Assembly (NCBI GenBank): GCA_025937895.1
Contig: JAICQL010000062.1
Span: forward strand, 1 to 36,186
Origin: Polyangiaceae bacterium
GTDB lineage: Bacteria > Myxococcota_A > Polyangia > Polyangiales > Polyangiaceae
Reading direction: 5' to 3'
Length of the DNA: 36,186 bases
The translations under genes and the position numbers were made by a program. Positions within the stretch are counted from its first letter, which is position 1. Every line of letters begins with the position of its first letter. Below the pieces are notes generated by a model. It ran no database searches, had not been told where the DNA came from, and saw only the letters and a list, made by a program, of their open reading frames with translations. This document shows, in pieces, positions 24,124 to 32,059 of this stretch.

Positions 24124-24227
24124 GGCAAAATAGCTGACGAGCCGCTGCCCATCGGGAGCGGCTCGCTCAGCGCAAGAGTTGACTGTTCGTTAGCCCGGCG
24201 AGCGCGTTAGCGGAAGCCCGATGAGCG

Positions 24228-24854
24228 TTACTTGACGATCGCCTTGGTGACGTTCGCCTTGTTCTGCCAGAGGATGTCGCCCGTCTGCACATCCAGCACG
24301 CGCATGAACAAGAAGTACTGCACGCGCCGCTCCCCGCTCTGGCGCTCGTCGGCGCTGTAGACGCGGCCCGTCACGAAGTAGCGCACGCCCACCTGGTTGC
24401 CCAGGCGCGCCACGGTGGAGGCGTCGAACGCATCCGACTGCTGCTTCTCCACCTCTTTGATCATCTCCGGCTGCGAATCACGGCTGACCACGCGCACGTG
24501 ACCGGCGTTGACCAGCTGCGTCTCCACGTCCGTGATCAGCGCCTGCAGCACGCTGTCGATATGCTCGCTCGTGTCGTTGCGCATCGAGAGCACGGCGACG
24601 GCGGGACGGTCCTCACCCTCCCAGCGCTTCACCAGCGCGGAGTTCTGCAGTGACTCCATGTTCTCGTGCAGCATCAGCTCCAGGTCTCGCCGGTCGAGCC
24701 CGGTGCTCATGGCAGCGTCGTCCAGCCCCTGAACGTCGGAGCCACGGACCGCCTTGGCGCCGCCGCCGCAGGCGCTCAGCAACACGATACCGGCCAGGGC
24801 TGCGGCCACCGACCAACCCCCGCGATGTTTCCCCATCCAGCTGCGCATCGACAT
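24228..24854 (-). CDS. lpoB: Penicillin-binding protein activator LpoB
   Basis: 208 residues from ATG 24854, chosen because AAGGGAAG lies just upstream. Lipobox LLSAC with Cys29. The mature part has the LpoB fold: LDRRDLELMLHENMESL, PAVAVLSMRNDTSEHIDSVLQ, LVNAGHVRVVSRD, ASTVARLGNQVGVRYFVTGR, and a final strand pair ILWQNKANVTKAIVK. LpoB is the outer-membrane lipoprotein that reaches through the peptidoglycan to activate the bifunctional synthase PBP1B. The linker before the globular domain is short compared with E. coli LpoB. The COG3014-like lipoprotein gene follows on the same strand. The upstream gap to jag (225 bases) holds the likely promoter. Confidence 0.9.
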   Translation of the reverse strand: MSMRSWMGKHRGGWSVAAALAGIVLLSACGGGAKAVRGSDVQGLDDAAMSTGLDRRDLELMLHENMESLQNSALVKRWEGEDRPAVAVLSMRNDTSEHIDSVLQALITDVETQLVNAGHVRVVSRDSQPEMIKEVEKQQSDAFDASTVARLGNQVGVRYFVTGRVYSADERQSGERRVQYFLFMRVLDVQTGDILWQNKANVTKAIVK

Positions 24855-25079
24855 TCGTCTTCCCTTTCCGTCGTCCAAGCCAGGCCACCAATCTCAGCCA
24901 GCTGAGCTTCGAGCGCCGATTCTCAGCCACTCTCAGCCATGTCCCTGGCCCTGTACCGGCCGTGTCTCAGCTGCATCCAACCGTATATCGAACGTATCTC
25001 AGCCGGGCCCACCAGGTTACGCACGTAACCTGCCGCGAACCGCGCGGCTCCGCAAGGCCCGTCACTCACGCTCGAGGCC

Positions 25080-25727
25080 TCACCCGCGGCGCACCGGGAT
25101 GATCTGTACGCGACGATCGTCGCCCTCGCCCTCGCTCTTGGTGACCACCCCGTCGAACTTGGCCAGCGCCAGGTGCACCACTCGACGATCCCGCGGGCTC
25201 ATCGGCTCGAAGGTGATGATCTGGCCGTCGCTCACTGCTTGCCGCCCCAGGCGGCGCGCCATGTTCGCGAGCGAGTCTTCACGGCGGCTGCGATAGCCGT
25301 CGGCGTCCACGCTCACGTAGCGGCGCTCGAGCCCTGGGCGATTCATCGCGCGATTCACGATGAACTGCACGGCCGCGAGCACCTGGCCCTTCTTACCGAT
25401 GATGCGCCCCGCGTCAGGGCCGGTGACCATGATGTGGATGTCCCCGCTGTCGTCATCATCGCGGCGCTGCAGGCGCACGTCACAATCCATGCCCATCTTG
25501 GCGATGATGTCGCGCGCAAAACTCAGCGCCTCGCGGCTGCGCTCGTCCGCCGCCAGCGCGTCCGCATCGTCCGCCGCTGCTCGGGCCGCGCGTGCCGGGC
25601 GGCGCCGGCGGCTGCGACCGCGGCTCTCCCCTGCCTCACCAGGCTCAACCGCGGCCCCGCCCTCCTCTTCGTCCCGCTCGGGGTCGGCGGCCTCGATCTG
25701 TCCCCCGTCTCGCTTCGACTCGTTCAT
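25080..25727 (-). CDS. jag: Jag/KhpB-like RNA-binding protein (KH and R3H domains)
   Basis: 215 residues from ATG 25727, with AAGGAAAGG about seven bases upstream; a TTG at 25748 is an unlikely alternative. The first 75 residues are disordered: Asp/Glu-rich, then an Arg-rich block SRGRSRRRRPAR, in place of the usual Jag-N domain. A KH domain follows (about 88-155), with the GRIIGKKGQVLAAVQFIVNR loop. Then an R3H domain: SVSDGQ-type segment, TFEPMSPRDRRVVHLAL, where R-x3-H is the nucleic-acid-binding signature. Jag/KhpB proteins bind RNA and are tied to cell-wall and division control. It sits next to yidC, the standard arrangement. It is the last gene of the rpmG-rpmH-rnpA-yidD-yidC-jag block (45 bases after yidC). 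Confidence 0.93.
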   Translation of the reverse strand: MNESKRDGGQIEAADPERDEEEGGAAVEPGEAGESRGRSRRRRPARAARAAADDADALAADERSREALSFARDIIAKMGMDCDVRLQRRDDDDSGDIHIMVTGPDAGRIIGKKGQVLAAVQFIVNRAMNRPGLERRYVSVDADGYRSRREDSLANMARRLGRQAVSDGQIITFEPMSPRDRRVVHLALAKFDGVVTKSEGEGDDRRVQIIPVRRG

Positions 25728-25772
25728 GTCATACCTTTCCTTCGACAAGGACCGGTTTGCTTCGAAAGTTCT

Positions 25773-27515
25773 CTATGCCTGCCCCAGCCGCGCCTGCGCG
25801 CTGCGCCGCACCTGGCGTTCCACGAGCTGCTGCTGAACGATGGCGAGCACGCTGTTGGTAAACATGTACACGCCCAGCCCCGAGGGCAGGAACAGCATGA
25901 ACACCGTGAACATCGCCGGCATGAAGTACAGCATCATCTTCTGCTGCGCAGGGTCGCCCCCCTGCATCGGCATCATCTTCTGCTGCAGGAAATAGGTGCC
26001 GCCGATCACGATGGGCAGAATGAAGAAGGGGTCCGGCGCCGACAGGTCGGGGAACCACAAGAACGGCGTGTTGTAGAGCTCCACCGCGGTCTGCAGTGTG
26101 GTGTACAGCGCAAACCAGACCGGCATGGAGGCCAGCTGCGGCAAGCAGCCCTTCAGCGGGTTCACGTTGTGCTTGCGCCAGAGCTCCATCTGCGCCAGCC
26201 CGCGCCCCTGAGGGTCGTCCTTGAACTTCTCCGTCAGGGCGTCCATCTCCGGCTTCAGCTCGCGCATGCGCACCATGTTCCTGATGCTCGGCCACGAGAG
26301 CGGAAACAGCAGGATGCGCGCCGTGACCGTGAGCACGATGATGGCCACGCCCCAGTTGGGCACCGCCTCATACACCCGCTGCAAGAAGTTCACGAGCACC
26401 TTGGCGATGACGGAGAAGAAGCCGAGATCGATCAGCTCCACGAACGGCTTCTGACCGCCGCCCGCCTCCGCGAGGATTTTGCGCTCCTTGGGGCCCACGT
26501 AGGCCAGTGAGACGTAGCTGGCGCTGTTGCCGGGCGCCAGGCTGGTGAGCGGATACGCCAGCCGCGCGCGATAGAACGAGCCGGACTGGGGATCGGACGA
26601 ATTGCCGTCTTTGAAGTAGTTCTCCACCAGCAGCTGGCACGCCGGTGAGCCCTGACCCGAGATGGCCGCCAACCCCTGGGTGAAGTAGGCGTTGGAGACC
26701 GCAGCGATGCTGGCCGGCATCCGCACCTGGTACCAGCCCGAGGGCTTCAGCACCTGATACGCCTCGCTGTCAGTGAAGTCCCCTGGCTCGAAGTCCGTTG
26801 GCAGCAGGCGCACGGTGGACCCGTTCTCCGCCACGCACTCGACGTGGGTGACGTAGGGGCTCACCCGGAACATGTGGCCCGTCACATCCTCGGTGCGGTA
26901 CCAGGCCACGGTATCGATGGCGAAGGCGTGGCTGCGCGGCGCGCTGTCCAGGTTCTGGATCGTGTGCGAGACCTCGATCTCGTACGGGCGCTCGGTGGCC
27001 CGCAGCGTCTTGGTGATGTGCACCTTCGCGTCGCGATAAGAGAAGGTACAGCTGCGCGGGTCTGCCGCCTCGATCTGGTAGTCGACGCTGTCGAAGTCGA
27101 TGTTCCACGCCGTATCCGCCGGCACCTCGGCGCTGGCGTTGCGCCACTGGGAGAAGAGCTGCTGGCGGAACTCGTGCAGACCGGGCGCGTTGGGATCGTC
27201 GGCGGCGGGGCTACCCAGGGCCACGCCGGGATGCGGCGTGGTGGACAGATCGATGGGCGCTCCGTCCTTCTGGTACTGCTGCTTGCGCAGCTCGAAATGC
27301 TTGAGCGCAGCGCCGCGCGTGTTGAAGCTAGCGCGGTAGTGCTCGGTCTCGAGCTCGCAGGACTGGTACGGGGCGCGCACGGCGGGCGTCACCCGCGACT
27401 CGGGCCCCAGCGGCTGCCCGGCAGCGACGCCGTCCGAACCGGCAAAGAGATAGCGGTACAGGAAGAACCCTGCCACCGCGAGCAATAGAATGCGAAGAAA
27501 CCCCGAGCCTTGCAT
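25773..27515 (-). CDS. yidC: Membrane protein insertase YidC
   Basis: 580 residues. Gram-negative-type YidC: an N-terminal helix (FLRILLLAVAGFFLYRYLF, about 6-24), a large periplasmic P1 beta domain (about 45-350, for example HYRASFNTRGAALKHFELR), then five conserved helices. Signature segments are LGFFSVIAKVLVNFLQ, VLTVTARILLFPLSW with the conserved groove Arg, NPLKGCLPQLASMPVWFALY, and PFFILPIVIGGTYFLQQKMMP. It inserts and folds inner-membrane proteins, alone or with SecYEG. Its ATG shares one base with the yidD stop (TGATG), so the two are translationally coupled. The hydrophilic C-terminal tail (RQVRRSAQARLGQA) is short. Confidence 0.97.
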   Translation of the reverse strand: MQGSGFLRILLLAVAGFFLYRYLFAGSDGVAAGQPLGPESRVTPAVRAPYQSCELETEHYRASFNTRGAALKHFELRKQQYQKDGAPIDLSTTPHPGVALGSPAADDPNAPGLHEFRQQLFSQWRNASAEVPADTAWNIDFDSVDYQIEAADPRSCTFSYRDAKVHITKTLRATERPYEIEVSHTIQNLDSAPRSHAFAIDTVAWYRTEDVTGHMFRVSPYVTHVECVAENGSTVRLLPTDFEPGDFTDSEAYQVLKPSGWYQVRMPASIAAVSNAYFTQGLAAISGQGSPACQLLVENYFKDGNSSDPQSGSFYRARLAYPLTSLAPGNSASYVSLAYVGPKERKILAEAGGGQKPFVELIDLGFFSVIAKVLVNFLQRVYEAVPNWGVAIIVLTVTARILLFPLSWPSIRNMVRMRELKPEMDALTEKFKDDPQGRGLAQMELWRKHNVNPLKGCLPQLASMPVWFALYTTLQTAVELYNTPFLWFPDLSAPDPFFILPIVIGGTYFLQQKMMPMQGGDPAQQKMMLYFMPAMFTVFMLFLPSGLGVYMFTNSVLAIVQQQLVERQVRRSAQARLGQA

Positions 27516-27928
27516 CAGGCCGAAAACTCCGGCGGTGGATCATGACCGCCCGCAGAAAAAGGATGACAACGCAGGATGCGGCGCACGCCCCACCAGAGGC
27601 CACGCAGCACCCCGCCTCGCTCGATACAACTGATCGTGTACCGCGAACAGGATGGTTCGAAGCGACAACACTGCCCGAGCAGCGGCGAGAGCAGCCACTG
27701 GTAGATGCGAATCAGCAGGATGACCAGCGTGCTCAGCTCGGAGCCGAGCCGGCCCCACGGGCCTGCGCCCGAGCTCTGCCGCCTGCGCCGACGAGCAGCG
27801 CCCGGACACTGAGCGTCCCGACACCCGGCGCTCAGAGATCCAGCGACCAGCGGCTCACTACCGAGCGCAGGCACCGCCCCCCGCTGCTGCACGTTGCCTC
27901 GGAGCTCCACGCTGAGGCGCTCTAGCAC
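27515..27928 (-). CDS. yidD: Membrane protein insertion efficiency factor YidD, N-terminally extended
   Basis: 137 residues from GTG 27928. The C-terminal 67 residues are a complete YidD: LIRIYQWLLSPLLG, FEPSCSRYTISCIERGGVLRG, then RILRCHPFSAGGHDPPP. These are the conserved amphipathic helix, PSCS and RCHPF-GGxDP motifs. YidD is usually 70-90 residues, so about 65 extra residues precede the domain: Gly/Ala-rich, with an RRRRR patch. There is no ATG, GTG or TTG in frame close to the YidD core; the nearest candidates are GTG 27874 and GTG 27928. I chose 27928 because it overlaps the rnpA stop by seven bases. The stop overlaps the yidC ATG. It helps YidC-dependent insertion at the inner membrane. 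Confidence 0.85.
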   Translation of the reverse strand: MLERLSVELRGNVQQRGAVPALGSEPLVAGSLSAGCRDAQCPGAARRRRRQSSGAGPWGRLGSELSTLVILLIRIYQWLLSPLLGQCCRFEPSCSRYTISCIERGGVLRGLWWGVRRILRCHPFSAGGHDPPPEFSA

Positions 27929-28365
27929 GAATTCTTCGTGGCCAGGGCCGCACGGCCCTGGTCTTCCGTGGAGGGGACCGGCAGCTCCGCGAAGCGGCGC
28001 GCGATGCGAGCCCGACAGCTCTGCCATTCGGACACCACCTCTGCGAGGCTGCGTGCGCCCAGGCCCTGCCGCACGATGACCACCAGAGCGAGCCCGGCGG
28101 GAAACTGGCTGCGCACACAGCGAAACGCCTCACGTGCCAGCCGCTTGGCGCGATTACGCTGAACGGCGTTACCCACCCGTCGAGAGGCTGTTACCCCGAG
28201 CCGTGGATGGCTCGAGGTAACTTCGCCAACTGGTGAACGGCCGAGCAAGAACACAAACCCCCGGGACACCACGCGATGGCTGGCGTCCTGGATGGCACGA
28301 AACTCGGACCGCTTGCGGATTCGATCGCTGGCCGAAAACCGACCTAAAGGCCGGAGCTCGTCCAC
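27922..28365 (-). CDS. rnpA: Ribonuclease P protein component
   Basis: 147 residues from GTG 28365, four bases after the rpmH stop. It contains the RnpA RNA-binding signature, RRVGNAVQRNRAKRLAREAFR, here with the RNR box near residue 74, after the LGVTASRRVG strand. The N-terminal KRSEFRAIQDASHRVVSRGF is also typical. RnpA binds the catalytic RNase P RNA and helps process the 5' ends of tRNA precursors. The C-terminal 30 residues (ELPVPSTEDQGRAALATKNSC) extend past the usual end of the fold (usual size about 115-125) and are probably disordered. The stop overlaps the start of yidD. Confidence 0.95.
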   Translation of the reverse strand: MDELRPLGRFSASDRIRKRSEFRAIQDASHRVVSRGFVFLLGRSPVGEVTSSHPRLGVTASRRVGNAVQRNRAKRLAREAFRCVRSQFPAGLALVVIVRQGLGARSLAEVVSEWQSCRARIARRFAELPVPSTEDQGRAALATKNSC

Positions 28366-28369
28366 CGGA

Positions 28370-28522
28370 TCACTTCTTGTCGTTGCCGGTCACGGCCAGA
28401 CGCCAGCGGCCACGGCGGCGGCGATTGGCGAGGACGGCGCGACCACCTGCGGTCTTCAGGCGTTTACGAAAGCCGTGGGTGCGGCGGCGGCTGAGATTAT
28501 GGGGCTGATAAGTGCGTTTCAT
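28370..28522 (-). CDS. rpmH: 50S ribosomal protein L34
   Basis: 50 residues, starting MKRTYQPHNLSRRRTHGFRK and ending in the usual basic tail (RRRRGRWRLAVTGNDKK). The MKRTYQP...HGF...TAGGRAVLA..R pattern is diagnostic of L34. It lies four bases before the rnpA start, the near-universal rpmH-rnpA pair, and 24 bases after rpmG. The product binds the large subunit. There is no dnaA gene or DnaA-box cluster nearby, so this is not visibly the replication origin locus. Confidence 0.97.
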   Translation of the reverse strand: MKRTYQPHNLSRRRTHGFRKRLKTAGGRAVLANRRRRGRWRLAVTGNDKK

Positions 28523-28546
28523 AGGTCACTCGCTGAGTCGCGCCGC

Positions 28547-28714
28547 TCACTTGCTGTGCGGAGGCATCTTTGCCTCCTTGAAGACGACATGCTGTCGGAC
28601 GACGGGATCGTACTTCTTGAGCTCGAGCTTGCCCTGCTGGGTGCGCTTGTTTTTGTCGGTGTAGTACGTAAACCCGGTACCGGCCGAAGAGACGAGGCGG
28701 ATTCTATCGCGCAT
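28547..28714 (-). CDS. rpmG: 50S ribosomal protein L33 (cysteine-free form)
   Basis: 55 residues from ATG 28714: MRDRIRLVSSAGTGFTYYTD, then KNKRTQQGKLELKKYDPVV and RQHVVFKEAK. These are the L33 signature strands, TGFTYYT.KNKR and L.LKKYDP. The zinc-binding CXXC pairs of the C+ L33 form are absent, so this is the zinc-independent C- form. It is the first gene of the block leading into rpmH (24-base gap), on the same strand, and no strong ribosome binding site is visible. Upstream is a long hairpin (28757-28802). Confidence 0.95.
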   Translation of the reverse strand: MRDRIRLVSSAGTGFTYYTDKNKRTQQGKLELKKYDPVVRQHVVFKEAKMPPHSK

Positions 28715-28756
28715 GGCGGCGTGCGAGTATCACGCGGGCCCGCCGATTGCAACCCC

Positions 28757-28802
28757 GCTCGCTCCCCGGCGGAGCGGAGCGTTCGCTCCCCGCCGGGCGA
28801 GC
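28757..28802. terminator. Long stem-loop between the OmpA/TSP3 gene and rpmG
   Basis: Three stacked helices: GCTCG/CGAGC (5 bp), then CCCGGCGG/CCGCCGGG (8 bp), then AGCG/CGCT (4 bp) around a seven-base loop, with small internal bulges. It lies 31 bases past the stop of the OmpA/TSP3 gene on the minus strand and 43 bases before rpmG. No T-run follows on the minus strand, so it is a weak intrinsic terminator at best. It could also be a leader structure controlling the rpmG-to-jag operon, for example binding a ribosomal protein. Confidence 0.5.
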
Positions 28803-28832
28803 CCGCACAGATCGGGGCTCAAGGAGCGGGGC

Positions 28833-30596
28833 TCAAGGAGCATCAGTGCTGATGACCTTGAACTCGACCCGCCGGTTCTGAGCTCGCCCGGCGTCCGTGT
28901 CATTGGTGGCGACCGGGCGATCGGGGCCAAAGCCCTTCGCCTGGAGCCGCTCCGGCGCAATGCCCTTGTCGGTGAGATATTTAACCACCGCCTGAGCACG
29001 CCGCTGGCTCAGCTCACGGTTGTACCCCGGGCTCCCGCGGTTGTCCGTGTGACCATGGATGGCCATGCGGATCTCCGGCGCGTCATTCAGGACCGCGACG
29101 ACCTCATCCAGCAGCGAGAAGCTGGTGCTCTTGATCTCGGCCGTCCCGGTCTCGAATTGCACCGGCTCCAGCAGCTTGAGCTCGCTCTTGCCTTCCTCGA
29201 AGACCAGCTTCTTGGGCGGAGGCGAGCAGCCATCCCGCTTGGGATCCCCCTGCTCGATGCCGGGGGAGCTCGGGCAGGCGTCGCGCACGTCCAGCACGCC
29301 ATCCCCATCCGCGTCCTGCTCAGGACAACCGTCGTCGTCCTGCAGCTTGTCGCGATCCTCCGGCTCGTCCGGACACTTGTCGCTCAGATCGGGTACGCCG
29401 TCGTTATCCCGGTCGGAGTTGATCGGGCAACCATCCCCCGGATACGGGTCTTGCCCGTCCTCTGCCTGCTGAGGACAGGCATCGATGGCGTCGGGGAAGC
29501 CGTCATTGTCGCTGTCCTTGTCGGGCGGCGGCTTGGGAGCGTCGGCCTCGCCAGCAAAGCGCACCCGGGTGGTGTCCTCCGGAACCAAGTCGTCGAGCAG
29601 CACCCAGCGGCCAATCGACAGCATCACGCGCAGGTCGGGGGCGCCATAGCCGTTCGTGAAGCGCGTACCCAGGGAGGCACGCGCATACGTACGCCTGTCT
29701 CCCCCGAGCAGCAGGCGCGCGGAGCCGAGCCACTCCCAGGGCGTGGCCGGGGAGTCGAAGAACGTGGAGTCGCCGTTCTCGTCCTCGGCGATGCCCACCA
29801 TGCCGTTGAGCTCACCACCGACGCGCAGGCGATCGAACAGGTCGAGAAACAGCGCCGCGTTGGCGCGCACCTCGCTGCCCACGTCGAGGCGGCTGTCGCT
29901 GCCGTCGATCCCGCGCAGCGGACGGAAGTGCGGGCCCAGGCTGCCCACCAGCAAGAAGGGGCCGATCGCCTTCTCCGCCGCACCGTACAGATAGATGCCG
30001 ACGCGATTGTCGCTGCCGCCGCGGCTGAAGTTACCGGAGGGCACGAACAGTGCGCCGCCGAAGCCGACCCGCAGCTGGTTCGCCTCGTCGTTGTAGGCGA
30101 GCACCCGGGCTTCGAGCGAGGCGTCGTACAGGGCAGGCCCGGTATCGACGGGGAAAAGGCTGGGCGTCACCCGCGTGCCCGGGATGGGCACCTCGCCACC
30201 GCTCTGGATGAACGCGACAGGTACGGTGAGCCCCACCGACACGCGCCCCGCGATCTCGAGGCCGGCGCTAAAATAGCCCATCAGCTGCTGCTGGATGAGG
30301 TTCTCGATCCTGTCCTCGACACTGCTGGAGGCTGCCACGGTGCTGGCACGCAGCGCGTTGACCACGTAGCCAAGTGACGTGGAGCCGTAGATGCGCGTTT
30401 CCGGATGCAGATAGGGCCGGCGCGTGGCCAGGCCATCTTCCGGAGCGCCGCCGATCTGGATGCGATCGAGGTAGAAGGAGCGCTGTGCTCGGGCGGGACG
30501 GGACTGGAACAGGGCCCCGAGCAGCACTGCCAGAAGCAAGAGTGGAGCCCCCAAGCCCGCACCCGAGCCAACCTTCGAAGAGGGAATGGACTTCAA
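28833..30596 (-). CDS. OmpA-family porin with thrombospondin type-3 repeats
   Basis: 587 residues from TTG 30596 (no ATG or GTG is in frame ahead of the signal peptide). Signal sequence APLLLLAVLLGALF, cleavage near ARA-QRS. Residues about 30-320 form a barrel with alternating strands (ALFVPSGNFSRGGSDNRVGI, PFLLVGSLGPHFRPLRG). Residues about 330-445 are calcium-binding thrombospondin type-3 repeats (DSDNDGFPDAIDACP, DRDNDGVPDLSDKCP, DADGDGVLDVRDACP). Residues about 460-585 are an OmpA domain, with IHGHTDNRGSPGYNRELSQRRAQAV, which holds peptidoglycan. This architecture is common in Myxococcota and Bacteroidota. It anchors the outer membrane to the cell wall and may form a pore. The stop lies within a duplicated 14-mer. 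Confidence 0.95.
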   Translation of the reverse strand: MKSIPSSKVGSGAGLGAPLLLLAVLLGALFQSRPARAQRSFYLDRIQIGGAPEDGLATRRPYLHPETRIYGSTSLGYVVNALRASTVAASSSVEDRIENLIQQQLMGYFSAGLEIAGRVSVGLTVPVAFIQSGGEVPIPGTRVTPSLFPVDTGPALYDASLEARVLAYNDEANQLRVGFGGALFVPSGNFSRGGSDNRVGIYLYGAAEKAIGPFLLVGSLGPHFRPLRGIDGSDSRLDVGSEVRANAALFLDLFDRLRVGGELNGMVGIAEDENGDSTFFDSPATPWEWLGSARLLLGGDRRTYARASLGTRFTNGYGAPDLRVMLSIGRWVLLDDLVPEDTTRVRFAGEADAPKPPPDKDSDNDGFPDAIDACPQQAEDGQDPYPGDGCPINSDRDNDGVPDLSDKCPDEPEDRDKLQDDDGCPEQDADGDGVLDVRDACPSSPGIEQGDPKRDGCSPPPKKLVFEEGKSELKLLEPVQFETGTAEIKSTSFSLLDEVVAVLNDAPEIRMAIHGHTDNRGSPGYNRELSQRRAQAVVKYLTDKGIAPERLQAKGFGPDRPVATNDTDAGRAQNRRVEFKVISTDAP

Positions 30597-30653
30597 GTTA
30601 AAGCACCGTCGAGAGTATCGCAGTTCGTGGCAAGAGTCAGCCGCGTAGCATGA

Positions 30654-31952
30654 CTAGCGGTAGTTAGCGAAAAGCTCACAGATCCATACGGCGCGCTCAG
30701 CAGCAGGTGCTGTCGTCTCTGCTTCCGAGCCCGGTGTTTCCGTGCCCGGCATGGTTTGCTCCGAGGCTGCCTCTGTGACCACCCCGAGCCCTACGGCTTC
30801 AAAGCGGGGCTCCAGCAGCGTGCCGCGATGCGCGGGGCTGTTCCACAGCGCACGGTGGGCGCGGCGCAGATCAATGGAGCGAGCCACATTCTCCCCGACC
30901 AGCGAGGCGTTGATGCCTGCGCGCTCCAACCGTTCAGACGGTAATCCGTCTCCAGCGTCGTGCGCGGTCAGCCGGCGCTGCAACATCGCCTCTGCATGTG
31001 CCTGCGCGACTTCATCGAGACGGGGGTCACGCCGCAACGGCGCGCGGCCTTCGCTCCGGCGCGCCGCGTTGAGCATCGCCAGCAGTAGCTCGCCGGGCTC
31101 GGCGCTGCCTGAGCCCGCCACGCTCTCACCCGGCGCCTCCGCCAGGGCCTCGGCCGCATCTGGCTCGCTATCCACGAACGTCCACGCCTCCAGCGCCGGG
31201 CGCGGGCCCCCGTCCGTGGCCAGCAGCAGCTGGATGCGCCACATGCCGGGCTGATCGAGGCTGAACACGGAGCGCACCTCCCCCGGTCGCAGCTCGCTCG
31301 GGATGAGCCGAGGCGTGCCGCGCGGACCGAGCAAGACCGTCTCGGCGTTGCTGGCGGGCACCAGCAGCCGGGCTCGCAGCCGTAGCCACTGCCCCAGCCG
31401 CACCCGGGTCGGCAGGGGGTCGAGGTCAGCGAGCACGTCGACGGCCAGCGCGCTCAGGGTCGCGCTGCCGTCCGCGTGCAGGGCGCGGCCGACGGCGCAG
31501 CGGCGCTGCCCGGTGGCGGGCACCTCTGACAGCCAGGCCATGAGCCCGCCGGTCACGGCCGGGCTGTCCAGCGACGGCGCTCGCACCTGCCAGAGGTGCG
31601 GCCACACGTAAGGGCTACCCGCGGCGCGCAGCCGCACCAGCACGTCGGATAGCTCTCCGCCGGGCGCAACCGTAGCATCGCTCTCGGCCATGGCCTGCGC
31701 CACGGTGAGCAAGGCGCGCTCGTCCGGGGCGCAGCCCGGCAGGCGCATGCCCGCCGGCTCGCCTGGAAGTGGTGAGCGGCTCACCGCTGCCCAGGAGGCG
31801 CTAGCCTGCCCCACCTCGCTCAGGGGCTCGATGGTGTCAGAGCTGGCCGCCAGGGGCTGGTGCGACACTGCGTGAGCTCCACACGCCAGGAGTAAGCTGG
31901 CGCCGGAGGCCAGGCGCGACCAGCGGCAGAGCTCGGGTGACGGCGCTGGCAC
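30654..31952 (-). CDS. CAP/SCP-domain lipoprotein
   Basis: 432 residues from GTG 31952, giving a leader VPAPSPELCRWSRLASGASL and a lipobox LLAC with Cys24. ATG 32036 is an alternative that would add 28 residues and cover the hairpin at 31989-32011. The middle (about 100-290) has extended strands of unknown fold. The C-terminal 150 residues are a CAP (SCP/PR-1) domain: LLAMLNAARRSEGRAPLRRD, LDEVAQAHAEAML, LTAHDAGD, SLVGENVARSIDL, HRALWNSPAHRGTLLEPRFE and AVGLGVV. The His/Glu pairs of the CAP cavity (AHD, GEN, SPAHR) are present. CAP domains bind lipids or act extracellularly; here the function is unknown. It is divergent from the MCE gene, with a shared 107-base upstream region. Confidence 0.85.
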   Translation of the reverse strand: MPAPSPELCRWSRLASGASLLLACGAHAVSHQPLAASSDTIEPLSEVGQASASWAAVSRSPLPGEPAGMRLPGCAPDERALLTVAQAMAESDATVAPGGELSDVLVRLRAAGSPYVWPHLWQVRAPSLDSPAVTGGLMAWLSEVPATGQRRCAVGRALHADGSATLSALAVDVLADLDPLPTRVRLGQWLRLRARLLVPASNAETVLLGPRGTPRLIPSELRPGEVRSVFSLDQPGMWRIQLLLATDGGPRPALEAWTFVDSEPDAAEALAEAPGESVAGSGSAEPGELLLAMLNAARRSEGRAPLRRDPRLDEVAQAHAEAMLQRRLTAHDAGDGLPSERLERAGINASLVGENVARSIDLRRAHRALWNSPAHRGTLLEPRFEAVGLGVVTEAASEQTMPGTETPGSEAETTAPAAERAVWICELFANYR

Positions 31953-31988
31953 CCGACCAGACTGCCTCAGCCGTGAGCCAAACGGCAA

Positions 31989-32011
31989 AAGAGCCGCGCA
32001 CGCAGGCTCTT
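31989..32011. promoter_or_regulatory. Perfect 7-bp hairpin between the divergent CAP and MCE genes
   Basis: AAGAGCC (31989-31995), nine-base loop, GGCTCTT (32005-32011). On the minus strand it is followed by TTTTG, so it resembles a weak intrinsic terminator or attenuator just before the CAP gene. If the CAP gene starts at 32036 instead of 31952, the hairpin is inside its coding region. Confidence 0.4.
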
Positions 32012-32059
32012 CAGCCAAATTGGTCAGGCGCGGCATGGCCTGATAGGGTCTCGCGCACG

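Noticed and set aside
28713..30377. 554-residue frame antisense to the OmpA/TSP3 gene
   Set aside because: The sense strand encodes a clear porin; the antisense product is low-complexity Arg/Val/Glu sequence.
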